A DNA stretch of 15,273 bases, from positions 1-15,273 of the forward strand of contig JAKFXP010000094.1 of assembly GCA_021731325.1 (NCBI GenBank), in the 5' to 3' direction. The position numbers were made by a program, and so were the translations under genes. Numbering within the stretch: position 1 is the stretch's first letter; each line of letters starts with the position of its first letter. Below the pieces are notes generated by a model. That model ran no database searches. It had not been told where the DNA came from and saw only the letters and a list, made by a program, of their open reading frames with translations. The DNA is from Parcubacteria group bacterium (GTDB taxonomy: Bacteria; Patescibacteriota; Minisyncoccia; Phycocordibacterales; UBA12088). This document shows, in pieces, positions 1 to 4,434 of this stretch.

Positions 1-274
1 CGTGACCGGCTTCGTAGGGTCGGGGGTGCAACCATTACCCCTTGAAGAGAAAGAAATCGCCATTCTCTTCAAGCGTATGCAATCTGACACCGTCAAACAT
101 AAAATTGACCTTTCGGTAGATGATGCAGTGGTGGTTGCTGATGGGCCGTTCAAAGACCTGGAAGGTAAGGTCGGGGAAGTAGACGAGGAGCGAGGTAAGG
201 TTAAAGTGCTGGTGCCGATGTTTGGGCGGGAAACTCCCGTCGAACTCGACTTCTTGCAGGTTCGCAGAATATAA
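1..274 (+). CDS. nusG: Transcription termination/antitermination factor NusG, 3' part
   Basis: The visible part is the last ~90 residues of NusG; the 5' end lies outside the window, so the in-frame GTG at position 2 should not be read as the start. The beginning (TGFVGSG, then PLP) matches the end of the NusG N-terminal RNA-polymerase-binding domain. The remainder is the KOW domain, with the typical core DGPFKDLEGKV at about residues 47-57 of the visible part, followed by a short beta-rich end. NusG binds RNA polymerase and couples it to Rho or to the ribosome through S10. It lies 17 nt before rplK, the common bacterial order. The reading frame ends in TAA at 272-274. Identification is firm from motif and neighbour. 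Confidence 0.93.
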   Translation, partial: VTGFVGSGVQPLPLEEKEIAILFKRMQSDTVKHKIDLSVDDAVVVADGPFKDLEGKVGEVDEERGKVKVLVPMFGRETPVELDFLQVRRI

Positions 275-282
275 GGTAGTAT
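254..282 (+). promoter_or_regulatory. Possible rplK-proximal promoter (TTGCAG, 17 bp, TAGTAT)
   Basis: TAGTAT at 277-282 ends 9 nt before the rplK ATG and is preceded, after 17 bp, by TTGCAG at 254-259, inside the end of nusG. The octamer GGTAGTAT (275-282) recurs at the same distance before the ATG at 1317. The -35 match is poor. An alternative reading of the same bases is a weak Shine-Dalgarno (AAGG at 273-276), and rplK could simply be co-transcribed with nusG. Confidence 0.3.
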
Positions 283-291
283 CTCACCACT

Positions 292-714
292 ATGGCAAAA
301 AAGGTAAAAAAGCAAGTAAAGCTCCAAATTCCAGCAGGGAAGGCAAATCCAGCTCCTCCCATTGGTCCTGCCCTCGGACAGGCAGGTATCAATATTGGTG
401 ACTTCGTTAACAAGTTTAATGAGGCAACCAAGGATAAGATTGGCTCAATTATTCCAGTGGTTATTTCTGTGTATGAAGACCGTACCTACGATTTCATTTG
501 CAAGACACCCCCTGCATCAAACCTTATTTTGAAAAAGATTGGTAAAGATAAGGGGTCGAGCAAAAATCTCACCTCCAAGGCAGGGGCACTAACCATGGAT
601 CAGATACGTGAAATCGCTACAGAAAAACTGGTTGATCTCAATACTAATGACGTAGAACAGGCCGCAAAGATTATTGCCGGCACCGCACGTTCTATGGGCG
701 TAGAAGTGCGCTAA
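292..714 (+). CDS. rplK: 50S ribosomal protein L11 (uL11)
   Basis: A 140-residue protein of normal length for L11. It starts MAKKVKKQVKLQIPAGKA and contains the family signature PAPPIGPALGQAGINI (about residues 21-36), which belongs to the flexible N-terminal domain at the GTPase-associated centre. The C-terminal domain, which binds the 23S rRNA thiostrepton loop, includes KTPPAS (residues 71-76) and GTARSMG near the end. L11 helps form the stalk base used by elongation factors and in the stringent response. The ATG at 292 fits the family start. rplA (L1), which normally follows, is absent here. The last codons and the TAA stop lie inside a perfect hairpin (700-726). Confidence 0.97.
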   Translation: MAKKVKKQVKLQIPAGKANPAPPIGPALGQAGINIGDFVNKFNEATKDKIGSIIPVVISVYEDRTYDFICKTPPASNLILKKIGKDKGSSKNLTSKAGALTMDQIREIATEKLVDLNTNDVEQAAKIIAGTARSMGVEVR

Positions 715-731
715 TCGCACTTCTACGGACC
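700..731 (+). repeat. Hairpin repeat copy 1, overlapping the rplK stop
   Basis: An 11-bp perfect stem (700-710 with 716-726) with a 5-nt loop that contains the end of the rplK stop codon. A second copy lies at 798-829, and 29 of 32 positions are identical between the two. Each arm contains GAAGTGCG or its complement. There is no T-run after it, so it does not look like a standard intrinsic terminator; it may protect the mRNA 3' end or be a dispersed repeat. Confidence 0.75.
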
Positions 732-779
732 GTATGAGCTGTTTTTGAGTGCGCAGCACGTGAAAAAGAGCCATACGGT
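729..779 (+). other. Long imperfect stem-loop between the two hairpin repeats
   Basis: ACCGTATG at 729-736 pairs with CATACGGT at 772-779. After a one-base bulge the stem continues with 738-740/769-771 and then 742-746/763-767, about 16 pairs in all. The apical part holds a small inner hairpin (GTGC, GCA loop, GCAC at 749-759). Together with the flanking hairpins this makes a highly structured stretch from 700 to 823. It could be part of a non-coding RNA or a structured 3' UTR; no known family is recognised. Confidence 0.5.
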
Positions 780-797
780 GTACTGCTCCTGTAAGGA

Positions 798-829
798 GTA
801 GAAGTGCGCTAAACGCACTTCTAGAGACC
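798..829 (+). repeat. Hairpin repeat copy 2
   Basis: A 10-bp perfect stem (799-808 with 814-823) with a 5-nt loop. It is 98 nt downstream of copy 1 and in the same orientation; the 15 nt equivalent to the last rplK codons plus stop are reproduced exactly. Weaker similarity continues about 16 nt past both copies (12 of 16 positions), so the duplicated unit may be longer than the hairpin. Confidence 0.75.
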
Positions 830-850
830 TTGTGCGCTGGTTTTGTGCAA

Positions 851-880
851 AACAAACGACCCATTCCAGGGTCGTTTGTT
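851..880 (+). terminator. Intrinsic terminator after rplK
   Basis: A perfect 12-bp stem (851-862 with 869-880) with a 6-nt loop. The loop-proximal half is GC-rich (ACGACCC/GGGTCGT) and the outer half is A/T-rich, giving a T-rich 3' arm. It is the best candidate for the end of the nusG-rplK transcript and precedes a new promoter by 17 nt. Confidence 0.7.
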
Positions 881-896
881 GTTATGGTTCAAATAC

Positions 897-925
897 TTGC
901 GTATTTCTATTACGCATGATATAAT
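897..925 (+). promoter_or_regulatory. Extended -10 promoter of the lipoprotein gene
   Basis: A consensus TATAAT at 920-925 is preceded by TG at 917-918 (extended -10: TGATATAAT). A weak -35 (TTGCGT, 897-902) sits 17 bp upstream. Transcription would start near 932, where the leader can form a 6-bp hairpin (929-934 with 939-944) before the ribosome binding site. Confidence 0.7.
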
Positions 926-950
926 ATAAGTAGTTTTCACTACTACGCCC

Positions 951-959
951 AAGGAGGTG
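951..959 (+). promoter_or_regulatory. Consensus Shine-Dalgarno of the lipoprotein gene
   Basis: AAGGAGGTG lies 4 nt before the ATG at 964. It is the only full-length Shine-Dalgarno seen in the window and fixes the start of this gene. Confidence 0.85.
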
Positions 960-963
960 TGTT

Positions 964-1239
964 ATGCGAGTACTACTCGTTTTGTTGTTCGTTGTAATGT
1001 TTTTGCCCGGTTGTGCATATCACTATGCAGGTGGCGCGGGGTATGTCCCTGCTCCGTATGGAGGGTACTCCTATCGACCACGGTATTACGGTGGAGGGTA
1101 TGGGTACAATCGTCCCTACTACCGCCCATTGTATCGGTACCAGTACAATCGCCCCTACTATCGTCCTCCACCTCGATATTATCGGCACCACCCTCGGTAT
1201 GGAGGAGGGTGGCACAACTACCGGAGGTACCGCGATTAG
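964..1239 (+). CDS. Small Tyr/Arg/Gly/Pro-rich lipoprotein
   Basis: A 91-residue protein with a signal peptide for lipidation: MR followed by a hydrophobic stretch (3-14) and the lipobox LPGC, giving Cys17 as the predicted lipidated residue. The mature part is low in complexity, with about 22 Tyr, 13 Arg and no Lys or Glu among 75 residues. NRPYYRP occurs twice (49-55 and 62-68), along with Gly-Gly-Tyr runs. It should be anchored to the outer face of the cytoplasmic membrane with a strongly basic, aromatic, probably disordered tail. Such tails could bind acidic glycans, wall polymer or nucleic acid, but no function is recognised. It forms its own transcription unit, with promoter at 897-925 and terminator at 1242-1277, next to the surface-sugar genes. 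Confidence 0.85.
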   Translation: MRVLLVLLFVVMFLPGCAYHYAGGAGYVPAPYGGYSYRPRYYGGGYGYNRPYYRPLYRYQYNRPYYRPPPRYYRHHPRYGGGWHNYRRYRD

Positions 1240-1241
1240 AC

Positions 1242-1277
1242 ACTACCCGATCTCAATACTTGAGGTCGGGTAGTTTT
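1242..1277 (+). terminator. Intrinsic terminator after the lipoprotein gene
   Basis: A 14-bp stem (1242-1255 with 1261-1274) with one G-U pair and a 5-nt loop, followed by TTT. It begins 3 nt after the stop codon. The -35 box of the next gene starts 3 nt after the terminator, so the two units are tightly packed but separate. Confidence 0.85.
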
Positions 1278-1279
1278 AC

Positions 1280-1307
1280 TTGACAAAATAATATTACATG
1301 GTAGTAT
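1280..1307 (+). promoter_or_regulatory. Promoter of the first nucleotidyltransferase; leaderless-type
   Basis: A consensus -35 TTGACA (1280-1285), 16-bp spacer, then TAGTAT (1302-1307) preceded by TG at 1299-1300 (extended -10). The ATG at 1317 is only 9 nt past the -10 box, so the transcript would carry 0-4 nt of leader. No Shine-Dalgarno is visible. Confidence 0.7.
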
Positions 1308-1316
1308 AGCACTCTT

Positions 1317-1994
1317 ATGCAATGTGTTATATTAGCTGCGGGCAAAGGGACGCGTATGCGACCACTTACCCTCGAACGACCAAAACCTCTCATTGAGGTT
1401 GCTGGTCGTCCCCTCCTTACCCATATTATCGACGCACTTCCTCATGAAGTGGATTCATTGGTGTTAGTAGTCGAATACCTCAAAGAACAGATTGAGGACT
1501 ATTTTGGTACTGAGTATCAGGGTATGCCGGTTACCTATGTAGAACAATCGGCCCAAAAAGGAACCGGTGGCGCACTCCGCACTGCACAGTCGGTATTACA
1601 TGATCGTTTTATGGTCATGCTTGCCGATGATTTGCATGGAAAACCTGCATTAGCTGAACTTGCACAAGCACCACTTGCTATTCTGGGCGCCGTATCACGT
1701 GAGCCGGAACAGTATGGTGTACTTACTATCTCTTCTCAAAACACCCTGATTGATATTGAAGAAAAACCAATACACCCAAAATCAAACCTTATTAACACAG
1801 GTGCCATGGTATTAGACCAGCGCGTGTTTGCGTACGAGGCACCCGAAATAGACGGTGAGATACGTCTCACCGACATGGTGACGGGGTTGGCAAAAGATGC
1901 TCCGATTACGGTTGTGGCACAGCCGCTCTGGTGCCCAGTCGGTCGCCTGGAAGATATTCCCACGGGAGTAGCGTTTTTACAGCAATACACATGA
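1317..1994 (+). CDS. Sugar-1-phosphate nucleotidylyltransferase (copy 1)
   Basis: A 225-residue member of the NTP_transferase family (RmlA/GlmU-type Rossmann-like fold), which joins an NTP and a sugar-1-phosphate to give an NDP-sugar and pyrophosphate in the cytoplasm. The nucleotide-binding signature LAAGKGTRMRPLT is at residues 6-18, with a conserved RPKPL just after it. Other landmarks are GTGGAL (82-87), the metal-binding region LADD (102-105), EEKP (148-151) and NTG (160-162). At 225 residues it is a core catalytic domain with no C-terminal hexapeptide or dimerisation domain. The sugar and base cannot be told from sequence alone. A closely related gene (2032-2778) faces it. It likely supplies donors to the glycosyltransferases downstream. 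Stop is TGA. Confidence 0.88.
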   Translation: MQCVILAAGKGTRMRPLTLERPKPLIEVAGRPLLTHIIDALPHEVDSLVLVVEYLKEQIEDYFGTEYQGMPVTYVEQSAQKGTGGALRTAQSVLHDRFMVMLADDLHGKPALAELAQAPLAILGAVSREPEQYGVLTISSQNTLIDIEEKPIHPKSNLINTGAMVLDQRVFAYEAPEIDGEIRLTDMVTGLAKDAPITVVAQPLWCPVGRLEDIPTGVAFLQQYT

Positions 1995-1998
1995 TACT

Positions 1999-2023
1999 AA
2001 AAAGCACCCACGGGGTGCTTTTT
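1999..2023. terminator. Bidirectional terminator between convergent genes
   Basis: A-run 1999-2003, GCACCC (2004-2009), loop ACG, GGGTGC (2013-2018), T-run 2019-2023. The symmetric A/T flanks make it a good terminator on both strands. It sits 4 nt after the rightward gene and 8 nt after the leftward one. Confidence 0.9.
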
Positions 2024-2031
2024 CATCTAAC

Positions 2032-2778
2032 TTATTTGGTGGTGAGAGGGTGTGTATGCTCATCTGACATGAACAAAGCATGTGTCACATCTCCACGACG
2101 CTGCTCCAAATGACTCTCAAGCGCCGCCAAATCGTCCGGATTAGAAACGGGGAACCAAAAATTAGAACGTACCGCCTGAATTTGTTTTTCAGCGCACTGG
2201 AGCCCGACTGCATCAGCAAGCGCAAACTCGCCACTTGGGAGCGCCGGAGGCTCGTAACTGAATATATCGGGCGTAAGAAGCAGTACTCCGGTGGACACTA
2301 GATCAGATGCGGGAAACTCTGGTTTTTCATGAATGGCGGTTACTACACCCGCATCATTAGTACTAATGACTCCGTATGCACGAGGGTTTTCGACGGTATG
2401 CACGAGGAGTGCTCGTTCGTAGGCAAGCATGTCTGCAATCGCTTTTGGGTCATGCATATCATCTCCGTACACGACAAAAAACGATTCATCTTTTGGAAGT
2501 AAATGTTCGGTATTCTTGAGGGCATAAAAAGTGCCATTGACGTGTTCTTGCTCCACGTAGGTCACGGGGCGTCCAAGGAGTGTTGCACCAATCTTTTCGC
2601 GAATAATGTCCCCGCGGTACCCCACGACCACAATAAACTCATCCACTTCAGGAGGGAAGAGGTTTAAAATCCGCACCATAAGCGGAATACCTCCCACTCG
2701 TAAGAGAGGTTTGGGAGTATGCTCGGTCAGAGGCATCATGCGGGAACCTTTGCCGGCGGCAAGCAATACACATTTCAT
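2032..2778 (-). CDS. Sugar-1-phosphate nucleotidylyltransferase (copy 2)
   Basis: A 248-residue protein of the same family as the gene at 1317-1994. The signature LAAGKGSRMMPLT is at residues 6-18, followed by TPKPLLRVGG (21-30), YGDD (104-107) at the metal site and HEKP (150-153). The segment equivalent to GTGGAL is NGTFYAL (81-87), and W208 aligns with the Trp near the end of copy 1. The two copies share clear similarity throughout, including PVTYVEQ in both, but differ at positions that often touch the sugar, so they may activate different sugars. It is transcribed towards copy 1 and shares the terminator at 1999-2023. The start ATG (2776-2778) fits the family, with no clear Shine-Dalgarno before it. 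Confidence 0.88.
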   Translation of the reverse strand: MKCVLLAAGKGSRMMPLTEHTPKPLLRVGGIPLMVRILNLFPPEVDEFIVVVGYRGDIIREKIGATLLGRPVTYVEQEHVNGTFYALKNTEHLLPKDESFFVVYGDDMHDPKAIADMLAYERALLVHTVENPRAYGVISTNDAGVVTAIHEKPEFPASDLVSTGVLLLTPDIFSYEPPALPSGEFALADAVGLQCAEKQIQAVRSNFWFPVSNPDDLAALESHLEQRRGDVTHALFMSDEHTHPLTTK

Positions 2779-3031
2779 AATCTTTGAATCTCAATTATTT
2801 TTTAGGGTGACAATGGTACCGGCCAACGGGCGAAAAAAGTGGCCGATAGGAGGGTATGGTAGCTCATATTTGACAGAAGAGCAATGTGTTCGAAAAAGTG
2901 AGCCCCTACTTGAATTTTTTGAAAAATAATGTTACTGTCCGGCATAGCGGGAGTCAACAGTGTCGTATTCATACAAGTACACAAGATACCTATATATACT
3001 ACCACTAAGAACTCCTGGACTTGTAGTGCGT
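2779..3031. other. Divergent intergenic region
   Basis: About 250 nt between the leftward nucleotidyltransferase and the rightward DUF1616-like gene. It should hold promoters for both. The only promoter-like element I can point to is TATACT at 2995-3000 on the + strand, without a convincing -35. A short inverted repeat, CGGCCA (2820-2825) with TGGCCG (2840-2845), is present. An uncertain small reading frame is listed separately. Confidence 0.5.
2813..2929 (+). CDS. Possible small protein, 38 residues, uncertain
   Basis: A short frame starting at ATG 2813, with AGGGTG 4 nt before it as a possible ribosome binding site. The peptide begins MVPANGRKKWPIGGYGSSYL and ends in an acidic/aromatic segment (LLEFFEK). 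The residue mix is plausible for a real protein, but no family is recognised and a random frame of this length is not rare. The leftward frame on the other strand (2802-3005) looks less protein-like. Confidence 0.2.
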   Translation: MVPANGRKKWPIGGYGSSYLTEEQCVRKSEPLLEFFEK

Positions 3032-3520
3032 ATGCGCAGTTTGTCAGATATCAGAAGATTCATGGTCGAACGTACACCATCTTTGCGAAACACAGTACCT
3101 GCGAGAAGCCGAGTCATCCTTATCCTCGTGGCCATAGTGGCTATTCTTGTCGTAGGGAGTGGGTGGACGCACTTCCGAGCGCTTGCAGAAGCATGGAAGA
3201 TTATTCCAATTCAAGAAGCGTTTACCGAGTTGTATTTTGTGCAACAACCCATCACCAGCACTTCTTCGGAGGGTGTTGTGGTGATGCGGTATTCCTTTGA
3301 GATTCACTCTCAAGAAGTGCAGGATCGTGAGTACACGTTGGTTGCATATCGTACGCGAGAGGGTGTCCGTGAAGAAATCAAGCGGTGGGGTACGACCATT
3401 CGTCCAGATGAGAGATATCGCGTTGAGGACACGATATCGGTCGACGATACTGCGTCGGGCACACAACTCGATATCGAGATTGACCAATCTGACCAACGTA
3501 TTTATATACGGTTTCCGTAA
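3032..3520 (+). CDS. Single-pass membrane protein with DUF1616-like extracytoplasmic domain
   Basis: From the ATG at 3032 this is 162 residues: a basic N-terminal segment, one membrane helix at about 27-44 (VILILVAIVAILVVGSG), then an outer beta-rich domain. The outer domain has FTELYF (64-69), a Thr/Ser-rich turn, REYTLVAY (99-106), a GTTI-type strand and a final RIYIRF. This pattern resembles the soluble part of DUF1616 proteins, an Ig-like fold often found near surface-glycan genes; that is from memory and not certain. The frame is open back to a GTG at 2960; 3032 is chosen because a possible -10 box lies at 2995-3000, and 3062 is another option. It precedes the glycosyltransferase block by about 90 nt and may help organise glycans outside the cell. 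Confidence 0.65.
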   Translation: MRSLSDIRRFMVERTPSLRNTVPARSRVILILVAIVAILVVGSGWTHFRALAEAWKIIPIQEAFTELYFVQQPITSTSSEGVVVMRYSFEIHSQEVQDREYTLVAYRTREGVREEIKRWGTTIRPDERYRVEDTISVDDTASGTQLDIEIDQSDQRIYIRFP

Positions 3521-3577
3521 GATTCGCGTGTAGCACTTTTTTACAGCCCCAGCGGTCTCTAATAAGACCAATCACAA

Positions 3578-3606
3578 ACCATGTTCTCTTTTTGAGGGAG
3601 CATGGT
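3578..3606 (+). promoter_or_regulatory. Leader hairpin covering the GT2 ribosome binding site
   Basis: A 12-bp stem (3578-3589 with 3595-3606, two G-U pairs) and a 5-nt loop. Its 3' arm contains GAGGGAG (3594-3600), the only Shine-Dalgarno-like sequence before the GT2 gene, 11 nt upstream of the ATG at 3612. It is not followed by a T-run, so it does not look like a terminator. It could limit translation of the first gene of the block. Confidence 0.45.
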
Positions 3607-3611
3607 GTCTT

Positions 3612-4418
3612 ATGTGCAAACTAACGAGCCCCCACACCACGCTCATGACTGAAGATACCAACAAAAAAATAGTCGTACTGATTCCGTGTTACAACGAGGA
3701 AAAAGGTATTGGTGAAGTAATTGAACGATTTCCTCGTGATCAGTTGTTGTTTCAGGGGTACTCGCTGGAGATTATTGTCATCGATAATAATTCAGCGGAT
3801 CGTACGGTTGAAATTGCGCAAGCCTCAGGTGCCTCAGTTATTAGTGAACGTAAACAAGGGAAGGGTAATGCAATGCGTAAGGGGTTTGCAGAAGTTCCTG
3901 AAGATGCGGCGTACGTGGTCATGCTCGATGGGGATGCAACGTATCGACCCGAGGAGATACTTCGTTTGGTTGAGTTGCTCGACTCTCGTTTTTGTACGGC
4001 GGTGGTAGGTTCGCGCCTTGGCGGCCGGATAGCACCGGGCTCGATGACCGCGCTTAATCGTGCGGGAAATTGGTTTTTTGCTCATATTGTTCGGTATATA
4101 TACCGGGTGAATGTAACCGATGTGTTGACGGGATACTTTGCCTGGACTCGGGAGGCGTTGATGCGACTCCATCCCCACCTCACCTCCTCGGGATTTGCCA
4201 TTGAAATGGAGATGGTGACTAAAATGGCTAAGTTGGGAGAGGAGGTGTACGCAGTGCCTATTAGTTACGAACCACGAGCGGGACAAACAAACTTGCGTCC
4301 GTTTTATGATGGGTCGCGTATTCTTCTGATGTTTGTGCGAAACTTGTTTTGGCGTCCCCGTGAGAAGGTCTCATTCCTTCCCAATGACCAAAGGGTGCCG
4401 GGCACTTCAGGGATATAG
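3612..4418 (+). CDS. Glycosyltransferase family 2, polyprenyl-phosphate sugar transferase type
   Basis: A 268-residue GT-A fold enzyme. It has the family opening VVLIPCYNEEKGIGEVI (residues 21-37), IIVIDNNSADRT (54-65), the metal/nucleotide-binding MLDGDATY (104-111) and a conserved later block, YEPRAGQTNLRPFYDG (219-234), typical of dolichol/undecaprenyl-phosphate mannosyl- or glucosyltransferases (DPM1-like). Such enzymes move a sugar from an NDP-sugar to a polyprenyl phosphate at the inner membrane face, giving the donor used by GT-C enzymes outside. The DUF2206-like protein in the same block could be such a user. No membrane helices follow the domain. The ATG at 3612 has a ribosome binding site; the ATG at 3645 (MTEDTNKK) fits the family start equally well. 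It is first in a five-gene block. Confidence 0.88.
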   Translation: MCKLTSPHTTLMTEDTNKKIVVLIPCYNEEKGIGEVIERFPRDQLLFQGYSLEIIVIDNNSADRTVEIAQASGASVISERKQGKGNAMRKGFAEVPEDAAYVVMLDGDATYRPEEILRLVELLDSRFCTAVVGSRLGGRIAPGSMTALNRAGNWFFAHIVRYIYRVNVTDVLTGYFAWTREALMRLHPHLTSSGFAIEMEMVTKMAKLGEEVYAVPISYEPRAGQTNLRPFYDGSRILLMFVRNLFWRPREKVSFLPNDQRVPGTSGI

Positions 4419-4434
4419 TTAGGCAATACGTACC

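Noticed and set aside
700..829. The two similar palindromic units as a CRISPR array
   Set aside because: There are only two units, one overlaps the rplK stop codon, the intervening segment is itself self-complementary, and no cas gene is present.
589..864. Leftward reading frame of about 91 codons across the end of rplK
   Set aside because: It runs antisense to rplK and through the hairpins and terminator, has no ribosome binding site, and the peptide matches no family I know.
957..1283. Other reading frames over the lipoprotein gene (both strands)
   Set aside because: The repetitive composition leaves several frames open. Only the frame from 964 has the Shine-Dalgarno, a signal peptide with lipobox and a terminator just after its stop.
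2960..3031. Upstream start (GTG 2960) for the DUF1616-like protein
   Set aside because: The added residues (Tyr-rich, before a second basic segment) do not look like a conserved N-terminus, and a possible -10 box lies inside this stretch. It is kept only as an alternative.
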